From Flavobacterium taihuense (GTDB lineage Bacteria; Bacteroidota; Bacteroidia; Flavobacteriales; Flavobacteriaceae), in the NCBI RefSeq assembly GCF_019351435.1, contig NZ_JAHWYN010000008.1, positions 1 to 64,000 of the forward strand: a stretch of 64,000 bases of DNA. The letters run 5' to 3'. The notes under the pieces are model-generated. The model saw only the letters and a program-made list of their open reading frames with translations. It was not told where the DNA came from and searched no databases. Within the stretch, counting starts at the first letter, position 1, and the number at the start of each line of letters is the position of its first letter. A program made the position numbers and the translations under genes. Below, piece after piece: positions 43,125-51,977 of the stretch.

Positions 43125-43703
43125 ATGAAAAAAATCCTAATCATCAATGGTCATCCAAATCCAGAAAGTTTCAATTTCGGAATTGTGGCCGCCTATAAAA
43201 AAGGAGCATTACAAAGCAATGCCGAAGTACAGGAAATTACCATAGCCGATTTACAATTCAATCCCAATCTGAAATATGGTTATCAAAAAAGAACCGAACA
43301 AGAACCCGATTTGGTCTCAGCTTGGGAAAAAATTATTTGGGCAGACCATTTGGTCTGGGTACATCCTGTTTGGTGGGGTGGATTACCCGCTATTACAAAA
43401 GGCTTTATTGACCGGGTTTTCTTGCCAGGGTTTGCTTTTCAATATCGTGAAAATTCCATTTTTTGGGACAAATTATTAAAAGGCAAGACCGCGCACATTA
43501 TCACAACATTGGATCAACCGAGTTGGTATTATATATTGGTTTATGGCAAACCAAGTGTAAATATGCTAAAGAAAACAATTTTAGGATTTTGCGGTGTAAA
43601 AACAAAAAAAGTAACTTATATCGGAATCATTAAAACTGCTGATGCAACTTTACGCAACAAATGGTTAGATAAAGTAGAAAAACTTGGTTTAAAATTATGC
43701 TAA
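43125..43703 (+). CDS. NAD(P)H:quinone oxidoreductase, flavodoxin-like fold
   Basis: A 192-residue flavoprotein: MKKILIINGHPNPESFNFGIVAAYKKGA binds the FMN/FAD phosphate, WADHLVWVHPVWWGGLPAITKGFIDRVFLPGFAFQY is the diagnostic flavin and substrate block of the NQO1/MdaB/KefF family, and ILGFCGVKTKKVTYIGII ends the fold. It reduces quinones by two electrons, a protective function. Cytoplasmic; the spacing from its neighbours suggests a single-gene transcript. Confidence 0.93.
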   Translation: MKKILIINGHPNPESFNFGIVAAYKKGALQSNAEVQEITIADLQFNPNLKYGYQKRTEQEPDLVSAWEKIIWADHLVWVHPVWWGGLPAITKGFIDRVFLPGFAFQYRENSIFWDKLLKGKTAHIITTLDQPSWYYILVYGKPSVNMLKKTILGFCGVKTKKVTYIGIIKTADATLRNKWLDKVEKLGLKLC

Positions 43704-44198
43704 TTATTACTCAAAAAAAATTAGTTTAAACCCCGATTCCAATATCGAGCAATTAAATAAAGAGTTAAAAAAAGAATTTCCTAACAGAGATGCTAAATCT
43801 GTTAGGAATAAAATTTTTAGTCACTGGACCATTTTTAAATTATTCTGAAAACAGAAAATCTTAAAATGCATCGTGTTAATATACTTTCTACCAATACAAA
43901 CAATATTTTCTTGTTTATGCTAATATAAATTAAATATTGATAATTAATACTTAAACTGTTTGTAAATCAATTATTTATAATTTTATATAATTTATTTTCA
44001 TTATTTTTGTTAAAACATTTGTTAAATTAACCATCCCCTTCCCAAATAAGATAAATTTAACAGATTGTTTTCAAGGGTTCCCCTCCCTTCTATTTAATGC
44101 GCAAGTTGACAAATCATTAGATACTTTTTCAGTTTCTACAGTATTTTTTTTAATCCCAATTTAAAACAGAAACCAAGAACGATCCTTAATCTTAATTT
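43704..44198. other. Gene-free spacer with a terminator-like hairpin
   Basis: About 495 bases without an ORF. It holds one hairpin (next entry) and a very AT-rich stretch before the 44199 gene. Nothing else recognisable. Confidence 0.5.
43778..43808 (+). terminator. Hairpin, possible terminator
   Basis: TTCCTAACAGA (43778-43788) pairs with TCTGTTAGGAA (43798-43808), 11 bp with a 9-base loop, followed by TAAAATTTTT. The weak and interrupted T-run makes it less certain as a terminator for the quinone reductase gene. Confidence 0.55.
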
Positions 44199-45260
44199 AT
44201 GGAAATGGAAAACAAATCACTTTTAAAATCGGCTATTATAATGGCAATCATAACACTTACTACAGTGCTATGTTGGGAAATATACCTTCGAGATCTTGGT
44301 GTAAATAATGCCTATGATGATGGTCCTCCTCTTTGGTCTTACACTAGAGAGAAAGTGTATCAATCACCAAATTCAACAATCGTTTTTATAGGTTCCTCCA
44401 GAAATAAATATGACCTAGACATTGCAACATGGAAAAACCAAACTGGATTTGATGCTGTTCAATTGGCAATAGAAGGAAGTTGCCCACGGCCTATATTAGA
44501 AGATTTAGCCAATGACCCGAATTTTAAAGGAAAACTCATAATAGATGTAACTGAAGGATTATTTTTTTCAAACGCACCTCCAAATAATAAAAAACCAATT
44601 GAAAACATTAAATACTACCACGACAGAACTCCTGCCCAGCAGGCTAGCTTTTTACTAAACAAACCTTTGGAATCATTTTTAGTTTTTCTGGACAAAGATG
44701 ATTTTTCACTCAATGCCAAAATGGATGCTATGGAAATTCCCAGTCGCCCAGGAGTTTTTATGATGCCTATATTTCCCTGGCAGTTCAATCGCAATACATT
44801 TGAGAGACAATCTATCATGACAAAAAACTTTGTAAATAACACTGCTCAAACCAATAAAGTTAAAGCTATCTGGCATTTTTTTAGTGAAATGAACAAGAAA
44901 GCACCTCCAATGCCTGAAAAAGAATTAAGTGCCATTTTCGCATCCGTAAAAGTTGCTGTCGATAAAATAAAATCAAGAGGAGGAGAAGTTCTTTTTGTTA
45001 GAACTCCATCGAGTGGTCCTTATTACGAAGGCGAAAACATTGCGTTTCCCAGAGAAAAATATTGGAACAAATTACTTCAAATAACCAATTGCCCAGGAAT
45101 TCATTTTAAAGATTATCCTGCTATTGCACATTTTAATTGCCCTGAATTTTCACATTTAAACCCTGCAGATGCAAAAATCTTCACTCAATATTTCATTGAA
45201 ATTCTTAAAAATGAAAAAGGCAAGGAATTTCCACTTTCGAAAAACCAAAACTTAAACTAA
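44199..45260 (+). CDS. SGNH-like protein, partner of MBOAT acyltransferase
   Basis: A 353-residue protein with one N-terminal membrane helix (SAIIMAIITLTTVLCWEIYL) and a periplasmic domain. STIVFIGSSRNKYDLDI looks like the GxSR/GDS block of SGNH-fold esterases; LIIDVTEGLFFS follows; and the late FSHLNPADAKIFTQYF could give the catalytic H in a DxxH-like motif (here SHLNP). It resembles the AlgJ/DltD-like partners of MBOAT acyltransferases. The MBOAT gene starts 12 bases after its stop. Acyl transfer to an exopolysaccharide or cell wall glycan is the inferred role. Confidence 0.75.
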   Translation: MEMENKSLLKSAIIMAIITLTTVLCWEIYLRDLGVNNAYDDGPPLWSYTREKVYQSPNSTIVFIGSSRNKYDLDIATWKNQTGFDAVQLAIEGSCPRPILEDLANDPNFKGKLIIDVTEGLFFSNAPPNNKKPIENIKYYHDRTPAQQASFLLNKPLESFLVFLDKDDFSLNAKMDAMEIPSRPGVFMMPIFPWQFNRNTFERQSIMTKNFVNNTAQTNKVKAIWHFFSEMNKKAPPMPEKELSAIFASVKVAVDKIKSRGGEVLFVRTPSSGPYYEGENIAFPREKYWNKLLQITNCPGIHFKDYPAIAHFNCPEFSHLNPADAKIFTQYFIEILKNEKGKEFPLSKNQNLN

Positions 45261-45272
45261 CACACTGTACTT

Positions 45273-46724
45273 ATGATATTCAACTCCTATACATTTGTAG
45301 CTTTTTTTATAATCATACTTATTTTACACCATCTTCCCATTTCATGGAAATTTAAAAAAATTAACTTGCTTATTGCTAGTTATATTTTTTATGCCGCTTG
45401 GAACCCGCCTTTTATTCTATTGCTGTGGCTTTCAACGGTGATTGATTTCTTCGTGGGTAAAGCCCTTTTTACGCAAGACAATCCATATAAGAAAAAGTTA
45501 CTTTTTGTAATAAGTCTAATCGGTAATTTAGGAATGCTGTGCTTTTTTAAATACGGTACTTTCTTACTTGAAAATTTTGTTTCGATTGTCAATCTTTTGG
45601 GTTTCGAATATCATCCCGCAACACCAAGTATCATACTCCCTGCAGGAATTTCATTTTATACCTTCACCACTTTATGCTACACTATAGACATGTACCATAA
45701 AAGAAGTGAACCAGTAAAATCAATGTTGGATTTTTCTTTGTTTGTCACATTTTTTCCGCATTTAGTAGCCGGACCAATTGTGCGTCCTCCACAATTAGTT
45801 CCTCAATTTGAAACCGAAAGAGTTGCTACCCAAAAACAAATATTTGATGGTTTATTATTACTTTCATTGGGTTTATTTATGAAAGTAGTCTTGGCAGATG
45901 GAATGCTATCGGAAACTGCAAATGCTGTATTTAACTCCACTGCTGTTTTGCCCGCACTGGATGCTTGGATAGGTGTTTTAGCTTTTTCTGGTCAAATATT
46001 CTTGGACTTTGCTGGATATTCTACCTGTGCCATTGGAGTCGCTTTATGCTTAGGTTTTGTTTTGCCACAAAATTTCAATTATCCTTATGCAGCCTTAGGT
46101 TTTTCAGATTTTTGGAAACGTTGGCACATTACATTATCCAGCTGGCTCAAAGATTATTTATACATTCCTCTTGGAGGCAATCGTCATGGCAAACTCCGAA
46201 CCTACTATGCACTAATGGTTACTATGTTATTAGGAGGACTTTGGCATGGTGCAAACTGGACATTTGTTGCTTGGGGCGGTTTGCATGGTTTTTATTTATG
46301 GATCGAAAAATACCTGAGAGACCGCAAAAAAAGCATTCAACACAAAGGCCATAATGAATTAAATATTTCAACAAAAGAAAGCAGTTGGATTGGCTTTTTT
46401 TATGCACTGCTTACTTTTATGTTAGTCAACATCACATGGGTATTTTTCCGTTCGAATACCTTTTCAAAAGCTTGGCAAATGTTGATTTCTATGTCTGGAA
46501 CCGAAACGGATGGAAAAGCGTTATTGACCACATTGGCCATTATTAAAGTCGCGGTAATAATCCCTTTAATTGTTATCACGCATTGGTTGATGCGGAATAC
46601 CAAAGTACTTGAGGTGGCACATCAACTAAGCTGGTGGAAACTAGGAATTGCATGGTCTACAATCATATTATTATTGATTTGGTCTCAAGAAAGTGGAAGT
46701 TCCTTTATCTATTTTCAGTTTTAA
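45273..46724 (+). CDS. MBOAT-family O-acyltransferase (AlgI-like)
   Basis: A 483-residue polytopic membrane protein of about ten helices. The conserved block FSDFWKRWHITLSSWLKDYLYIPLGGNRHGKLRTYYALMVTMLLGGLWHGANWTF contains the WHITLSxWLRDYLYIPLGGN motif and the catalytic histidine in LGGLWHG near residue 325, both diagnostic of AlgI/DltB-type MBOAT enzymes. It would move an acyl group, usually acetyl, across the membrane to a polysaccharide. Its polymer and donor are not indicated by neighbours, which contain no glycosyltransferases. Confidence 0.94.
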   Translation: MIFNSYTFVAFFIIILILHHLPISWKFKKINLLIASYIFYAAWNPPFILLLWLSTVIDFFVGKALFTQDNPYKKKLLFVISLIGNLGMLCFFKYGTFLLENFVSIVNLLGFEYHPATPSIILPAGISFYTFTTLCYTIDMYHKRSEPVKSMLDFSLFVTFFPHLVAGPIVRPPQLVPQFETERVATQKQIFDGLLLLSLGLFMKVVLADGMLSETANAVFNSTAVLPALDAWIGVLAFSGQIFLDFAGYSTCAIGVALCLGFVLPQNFNYPYAALGFSDFWKRWHITLSSWLKDYLYIPLGGNRHGKLRTYYALMVTMLLGGLWHGANWTFVAWGGLHGFYLWIEKYLRDRKKSIQHKGHNELNISTKESSWIGFFYALLTFMLVNITWVFFRSNTFSKAWQMLISMSGTETDGKALLTTLAIIKVAVIIPLIVITHWLMRNTKVLEVAHQLSWWKLGIAWSTIILLLIWSQESGSSFIYFQF

Positions 46725-46813
46725 TCTAAAAGTTCTTGGTTTTTATTCTGTTTAAAATATTTTTTGATTCTATAGAGAAGTAAATAAAGTTCAACCAATT
46801 AAATAAAAAAAAG

Positions 46814-47524
46814 ATGAAAACAATTTTGACAATGTTCGCAGCAATGCTAGCCTTAAGTTTCACTTCCTGTAAAAAAGAAAGTGTTAAAGAAGTTACCCCA
46901 ACTGAAAGCGCCCCCGAAAAAGAAGTAGCAAAAGAAGAACCGGTTTTTGAACCTTTTAAAGTTATGGTTATAACCCATACCGTAAAAGATTTTGATACTT
47001 GGAAAAAAGCTTTTGACGAGCACGAAAGTGTTAGAACCGCTAGTGGACTAACATTAAGAGCCTTGGGAAGAGATATGGATAATCCAAATAAAGTGTATGT
47101 TTTCTTGAATATGGAGGATTTGCAAAAAGCCAAAGATTTTGCCGCCAATCCTGATTTAAAAGAAAGAATGAAAAAAGGTGGTGTAACCAGTGCTCCTGAT
47201 TTTAAATATGCTGATGTAATACGGTTTGAAGAATCACCCGCAACATTAAAAGGAAGAGTTCGAGTAGGTCATAAAGTAAAAGATTTTGATGCGTGGCTAA
47301 AAGGATATGATGCCGAAGGCAAAGATACCAGAATGGCTCACGGATTAGTAGACAGAGCTATTTCCAGAAGTATAGATGATCCAAATATGGTTTATGTAAC
47401 TTTTGCCATAAGCGATTTAGAGAAAGCAAAAGCAAGAATAAAAGACCCCGCTTTGAAAAAAATCATGACCGATGCTGGTGTAATAGGCAAACCCGAAGTG
47501 ACTTTCTATAATGCCGTAGAATAA
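46814..47524 (+). CDS. Lipoprotein with two ABM-like repeats
   Basis: A 236-residue lipoprotein (MKTILTMFAAMLALSFTSCKK, SpII Cys at about residue 19) with an acidic/Pro linker and two homologous domains of about 90 residues. The first opens FKVMVITHTVKDFDTWKKAFDEHESVRTASGL and the second RVRVGHKVKDFDAWLKGYDAEGKDTRMAHGLV; both then contain (D)NPNKVYVFLNMEDLQKAKDF or DDPNMVYVTFAISDLEKAKARI. They look like the dimeric alpha/beta-barrel (antibiotic-biosynthesis-monooxygenase-like) fold fused in tandem. No heme or cofactor motif; function unknown. Confidence 0.75.
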   Translation: MKTILTMFAAMLALSFTSCKKESVKEVTPTESAPEKEVAKEEPVFEPFKVMVITHTVKDFDTWKKAFDEHESVRTASGLTLRALGRDMDNPNKVYVFLNMEDLQKAKDFAANPDLKERMKKGGVTSAPDFKYADVIRFEESPATLKGRVRVGHKVKDFDAWLKGYDAEGKDTRMAHGLVDRAISRSIDDPNMVYVTFAISDLEKAKARIKDPALKKIMTDAGVIGKPEVTFYNAVE

Positions 47525-47539
47525 AAGTCTCCTATTCAA

Positions 47540-47612
47540 AAAAGCCAAACTAACTTATTTCAAATCATTTCCTTCACAAAAGGATAATCGTAAATAAGTT
47601 AGTTTGGCTTTT
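47540..47612 (+). terminator. Long hairpin, terminator of the 46814 gene
   Basis: A perfect 21-bp stem (arms 47540-47560 and 47592-47612) with a 31-base loop, followed by T-rich sequence. It abuts the repeat element copy B that starts at 47614. Confidence 0.85.
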
Positions 47613-47613
47613 C

Positions 47614-47755
47614 TGCGTAAGGGATTAAGGCGATATCCTTTATTTTTTTTCTTTATAAAAATAAAGATAAAGCCGAAAGCCCGGCCTACATTTACAAATA
47701 AAGGAGGAACGACTGCAATTTTTAAATGTGGGAAACGCCCAAATAAAGAGTACAA
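47614..47755 (+). repeat. Dispersed structured intergenic repeat, copy B
   Basis: GCGTAAGGGATTAAGGCGATATC leads into a stem CTTTATTTTT (47638-47647) / AAAAATAAAG (47657-47666), then GATAAAGCCGAAAGCCCGGCC and GGGAAACGCCCAAAT. Same anchor words in the same order as copy A at 10351-10566, with different hairpin sequence. Confidence 0.75.
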
Positions 47756-47876
47756 TTTACACATTATCGTTTATTAACGCCGCTTTATGGAATGTTAACT
47801 ATTTCAACGTTTATAGGCTTTGCCACACAAAATAAAAACTATAAATTAGCACTTTAATAATTATATAAAAAAAACA

Positions 47877-48959
47877 ATGAAAAATACTGCTTTAACGCAC
47901 ATACATGAGGGTTTGGGAGCGAAAATGCTACCGTTTGCTGGATACAATATGCCTATTCTTTATGAAGGGGTGAATGCTGAACACGAAACGGTTCGAAATG
48001 CAGTAGGTGTTTTTGATGTGTCGCACATGGGAGAATTTATACTTTCTGGTCCAAATGCTTTAACTTTAATCCAAAAAGTAACTTCGAATGATGCAGCAAC
48101 TTTGACCATTGGAAGAGCACAATATTCTTGTTTACCAAATAATGATGGTGGAATTGTAGATGATTTAATTATCTATAAAATGAAAGAAGAACAGTACTTA
48201 CTTGTTGTAAACGCATCTAACATTGACAAAGATTGGGATTGGATTTCGGCTCACAATGATTTGGGTGTAGAAATGAGAAACGTATCCGATGATTATTCTT
48301 TGTTGGCTATTCAAGGACCAAAAGCGGTTGAGGCTATGCAATCTTTATCTTCTATCGATTTATCTGCGATTGCCTATTATCATTTTGAAGTAGCTGATTT
48401 TGCTGGTTTTGATAATGTAATAATTTCGGCAACTGGTTATACCGGTTCAGGTGGATTTGAGATTTATTGTAAAAATTCGGAAGTAGAAACGATTTGGAAC
48501 AAAGTTTTCGAAGCTGGAGCAGCTTATGGAATCAAACCTATTGGTCTGGCCGCAAGAGATACTTTGCGTTTGGAAATGGGATTTTGTTTGTACGGTAACG
48601 ACATCAATGATACAACTTCTCCATTAGAAGCTGGTTTGGGATGGATTACAAAATTCACCAAAGAATTTACTAATTCAGATAATTTAAAAGCACAAAAAGA
48701 AGTTGGTGTAAGCAAAAAATTAGTAGCTTTCGAAATGCAAGAACGTGCTGTTCCAAGACATGATTATGAAATAGTAGATGGTTTGGGTAATGTAATCGGA
48801 ATTGTAACATCTGGAACGATGTCTCCTTCCATGAATAAAGGAATAGGTTTGGGCTATGTTACAACTGGCAATAGCACCGTAGATAGCGATATTTATATTC
48901 GAATCAGAAAAAATGATGTTCCTGCCAAAGTGGTAAAACTCCCGTTTTATAAAAAATAG
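47877..48959 (+). CDS. gcvT: Aminomethyltransferase (glycine cleavage system T protein)
   Basis: A 360-residue T-protein, the usual length. [38 protein letters not shown] and [16 protein letters not shown] are the N-terminal GcvT motif, and [14 protein letters not shown] plus [17 protein letters not shown] give the folate-binding region with the conserved Asp (in SLLxDD-like positions and RDxLRLE). It passes the aminomethyl group of glycine to tetrahydrofolate in the glycine cleavage system. The P, H and L partners are not in the window. The S41 protease gene follows after nine bases. Confidence 0.96.
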   Translation: MKNTALTHIHEGLGAKMLPFAGYNMPILYEGVNAEHETVRNAVGVFDVSHMGEFILSGPNALTLIQKVTSNDAATLTIGRAQYSCLPNNDGGIVDDLIIYKMKEEQYLLVVNASNIDKDWDWISAHNDLGVEMRNVSDDYSLLAIQGPKAVEAMQSLSSIDLSAIAYYHFEVADFAGFDNVIISATGYTGSGGFEIYCKNSEVETIWNKVFEAGAAYGIKPIGLAARDTLRLEMGFCLYGNDINDTTSPLEAGLGWITKFTKEFTNSDNLKAQKEVGVSKKLVAFEMQERAVPRHDYEIVDGLGNVIGIVTSGTMSPSMNKGIGLGYVTTGNSTVDSDIYIRIRKNDVPAKVVKLPFYKK

Positions 48960-48967
48960 CTGTTTAC

Positions 48968-51013
48968 ATGAATAAAATTATACTATTTTTCCTATTTTGC
49001 ACATTTTCTCTATTTGCACAAAATAGCGATACTAGTTGTGATATTTTATTCAAAATAAATAAATTACTACAAAAAGAGCATTTTAGCCCAAAGCCGGTAA
49101 ACGACAGTTTATCGGCTTATGTTTTTGTAGAACTAATGAATGATTTAGATCCTTCAAGAATCATTTTTTTAAAAACGCAAGCCGATTCACTCTCCAATAA
49201 ATACCGACTTCGATTGGACGATCTTATTTTGAATAAAGATTGTTCTTTTATAAGTGATATTAAAAAAGAATACAAAAAAGCACTCCTTAGAAACAAATCA
49301 ATATTAGAAAAGCTAAATGGTGAAACTATAGATTTTTCTACAAAAGATACCATTCGATTCAAACAGCGAAATTTTAATTTTTATTTAAAAGAAAATGAGG
49401 TAGAAAAAGCTTGGAATAAAAAAATTCGATATGAAGTATTTAGTGATATTACCGGGAAAAGCAAAAATCTAGACTCATTAAAACTCAATTTTAAGTCGAT
49501 AAGCCATCTTTCTAAAAAGAGTGTCGTAGAAAACGAACTATGCAAAATCAATGCCTCACTTTCAAACGATAAATATTTTGAAGACAATCTCTTTAATATC
49601 TTTTGTGGATATTTTGACCCACATACCAACTATTTCAGTAACGACACAAAATCAAGTTTTGTTTCGACTTTATCAAAAGAGAAACTTTCACTAGGATTGA
49701 ATGTTTCGCTAAATGATAAAAATGAAATTATTGTAGACGAAATTGACCCCAACGGACCAGCTTTTAAAACAGGAAAAATAAAAAAAGGAGATCAAATTAT
49801 TGCCGTATCCAATCAAAGAGAAACACTAGAAGTTTCCTGTTACTCTATCGAATCCATAGCCACCCTAATGTCATCTGAGTTGAATACTACGATAACATTA
49901 ACTCTAAAACGAAATTCAGGAAAAAGCTTTAAAGTCATTATTGAAAAGCAAATCTTAAAAGATGAAGAAAACACTGTTTATAGTTTTATAGTCGATAAAG
50001 ACATTAAAATTGGTTATATAAAAATACCTAGTTTTTATTCCAATTTTGAAGGAGGAAACAGCAAAGGTTGTGCCCAAGATGTCGCAAAAGAAACTATTAA
50101 ATTAATGAAGGACGATATTAAAGGATTAGTTCTTGATTTGACTGACAACGGTGGTGGATCAATGGAAGAGGCCGTAAAATTAGCTGGCCTTTTTATTGAC
50201 TACGGACCTATCTCAATTGTTGTGGATAACAAAAAAGAATTATCGATAATAAACGATCCGTATAAAGGCGTTATTTATAAAGGTCCGATCGTAATTATCA
50301 TAAATGGAAATTCGGCTTCAGCAAGCGAGTTTTTTTCTTCAATAATGCAAGATTATAACAGATCCCTTTTGATAGGAAGCACCTCACTGGGAAAAGCAAC
50401 CATGCAAACCATTGTTCCATTAGAAAAAAACGACGAACAGCACTTTGTAAAATTAACCATTAGTAAATTTTACAGAATTACCGGAAAGAGTCATCAAGCC
50501 ATTGGCGTCATACCTGATGTGCAAATTCCAACTATCTATCAAGATATTTTTCAAAAAGAAAGCTCATTCCCAACATCTTTAAAAAATGAAAGCTTAAATA
50601 CAAGAATTCGTTTTACTCCTTATGTCAGCAATCAATTAATTGAGTCTCTTGCAGAAAAAAGCAGAAGCAGAATAGCTCAAGATCCCTATTTCACTTCCAT
50701 CATTACGCTGAATTCTAAAATTGACAATATTATAAAAAAATCTAATATTGAAATCCCAATGACCTTAGATTCAGTTTTTGAAAATCAAAACAGTATTAGC
50801 AACTTATCCGAAGAAATCAATAACTTCGCAACCGATGATTTGAATTTGAATGTATCCAATTCAGAATACAATAAATCATTACTTGTAATCTATCCATCGC
50901 TTATCGAATACAACAAAATGCAACTCGATAATCTAAGGTCCAATCACTATCTCAATGAAGCTATATCCATCATAGCAGATTATAAATCTTTAAAACTAAG
51001 TAAAACGAACTAA
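48968..51013 (+). CDS. C-terminal processing peptidase, S41 family
   Basis: A 681-residue exported protease (signal MNKIILFFLFCTFSLFAQ). The order is an N-terminal helical domain of about 200 residues, a PDZ domain near 215-310 (LSLGLNVSLNDKNEIIVDEIDPNGPAFKTGKIKKGDQIIAV) and the S41 catalytic core. GYIKIPSFY, GLVLDLTDNGGGSMEEAVKLAGLFI and INGNSASASEFFSSIMQDYNR carry the nucleophile serine (NSASASE), and GSTSLGKATMQTIVPL gives the lysine. It is shaped like E. coli Tsp/Prc, which trims tagged periplasmic proteins, and ends with a helical tail. Nine bases after gcvT. Confidence 0.93.
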   Translation: MNKIILFFLFCTFSLFAQNSDTSCDILFKINKLLQKEHFSPKPVNDSLSAYVFVELMNDLDPSRIIFLKTQADSLSNKYRLRLDDLILNKDCSFISDIKKEYKKALLRNKSILEKLNGETIDFSTKDTIRFKQRNFNFYLKENEVEKAWNKKIRYEVFSDITGKSKNLDSLKLNFKSISHLSKKSVVENELCKINASLSNDKYFEDNLFNIFCGYFDPHTNYFSNDTKSSFVSTLSKEKLSLGLNVSLNDKNEIIVDEIDPNGPAFKTGKIKKGDQIIAVSNQRETLEVSCYSIESIATLMSSELNTTITLTLKRNSGKSFKVIIEKQILKDEENTVYSFIVDKDIKIGYIKIPSFYSNFEGGNSKGCAQDVAKETIKLMKDDIKGLVLDLTDNGGGSMEEAVKLAGLFIDYGPISIVVDNKKELSIINDPYKGVIYKGPIVIIINGNSASASEFFSSIMQDYNRSLLIGSTSLGKATMQTIVPLEKNDEQHFVKLTISKFYRITGKSHQAIGVIPDVQIPTIYQDIFQKESSFPTSLKNESLNTRIRFTPYVSNQLIESLAEKSRSRIAQDPYFTSIITLNSKIDNIIKKSNIEIPMTLDSVFENQNSISNLSEEINNFATDDLNLNVSNSEYNKSLLVIYPSLIEYNKMQLDNLRSNHYLNEAISIIADYKSLKLSKTN

Positions 51014-51048
51014 ATGCATACTATTTTGCAAAAGATTTTCCGTAGGCT

Positions 51049-51079
51049 TTTGGAAAAATAAGGAATAGATGTATTTTTG
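51049..51079 (+). promoter_or_regulatory. Promoter of the YebC gene
   Basis: TTTG at 51049-51052 and TATTTTTG at 51072-51079, spacing 19. The ATG at 51069 overlaps the -7 box, which supports the start at 51102 instead. Confidence 0.6.
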
Positions 51080-51101
51080 CAGTACAAAACAACAATTAGA
51101 A

Positions 51102-51812
51102 ATGGGAAGAGCATTTGAGTTCCGAAAAGGTAGAAAAATGAAACGATGGTCAGCAATGGCCAAAGCCTTTACTAGAATAGGTAAAGATATTGTAATGGCG
51201 GTTAAAGAAGGTGGCCCAAATCCTGATGCCAATTCAAGATTAAGAGCCGTAATTCAAAATGCTAAGGCAGCCAATATGCCTAAAGACAATGTTGAACGTG
51301 CTATAAAGAAAGCAACTGATAAAGACACTGCTAACTACAAGGAAGTATTATTTGAAGGCTATGCTCCTCATGGAATTGCACTTTTGATTGAAACTGCTAC
51401 AGACAACAACAATAGAACAGTAGCTAACGTAAGAAGTTATTTCAACAAATGCAATGGAACTATGGGAACTCAAGGTTCTGTAGAGTTTATGTTTGACCAT
51501 ACTTGTAATTTCAGAATTCCAAAAGATGGTATCGATCCAGAAGAATTAGAATTAGAACTAATTGATTTTGGAGCTGAAGAAGTTTTTGAAGATGAAGACG
51601 GAATTTTAATTTACGCTCCATTTGGCAGCTTTGGAACCATTCAAAAAGAACTGGAAAGCAGAAAACTAGAAATTTTATCTTCTGGTTTCGAAAGAATTCC
51701 TCAAATTACCAAAAAATTAACGGAAGCTGAAATGGCCGATGTTGAAAAATTGATTGAAAAAATGGAAGAAGATGATGACGTAATGAACGTTTATCACACC
51801 ATGGAAGAATAA
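51102..51812 (+). CDS. YebC/PmpR-family transcription/translation factor
   Basis: A 236-residue protein starting MGRAFEFRKGRKMKRWSAMAKAFTRIGKDIVMAVKEGG, the family start. The ATG 33 bases upstream at 51069 lies in the promoter and is rejected. PDANSRLRAVIQNAKAANMPKDNVERAIKKA, LFEGYAPHGIALLIETATDNNNRTVANVRSYF and GSVEFMFDH are conserved throughout the family. Members bind DNA as regulators, and some are ribosome-associated factors helping translation of polyproline. Typical length is 235-250 residues. Cytoplasmic. Confidence 0.95.
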   Translation: MGRAFEFRKGRKMKRWSAMAKAFTRIGKDIVMAVKEGGPNPDANSRLRAVIQNAKAANMPKDNVERAIKKATDKDTANYKEVLFEGYAPHGIALLIETATDNNNRTVANVRSYFNKCNGTMGTQGSVEFMFDHTCNFRIPKDGIDPEELELELIDFGAEEVFEDEDGILIYAPFGSFGTIQKELESRKLEILSSGFERIPQITKKLTEAEMADVEKLIEKMEEDDDVMNVYHTMEE

Positions 51813-51834
51813 TTATATGGCTTTAAGAACCCAA

Positions 51835-51863
51835 AAAAACTCTAGTTCTCTAGAGTTTTTTTT
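51835..51863 (+). terminator. Terminator after the YebC gene
   Basis: 11-bp stem AAAAACTCTAG (51835-51845) / CTAGAGTTTTT (51850-51860) with a 4-base loop and T-run. Confidence 0.93.
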
Positions 51864-51977
51864 TATACTAAACCTTATATCAGAGTTCAAAGATTACTCA
51901 GTTGAAAAAAAAAATTGCTTCTTAAAAAAAAAGTTTAAACAAATTTATTTTTTAATCATCCAGGATCTCTTTCAATA

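Noticed and set aside
51069..51101. Upstream ATG for the YebC gene
   Set aside because: It overlaps the -7 box; the family starts with MGRAFEF at 51102.
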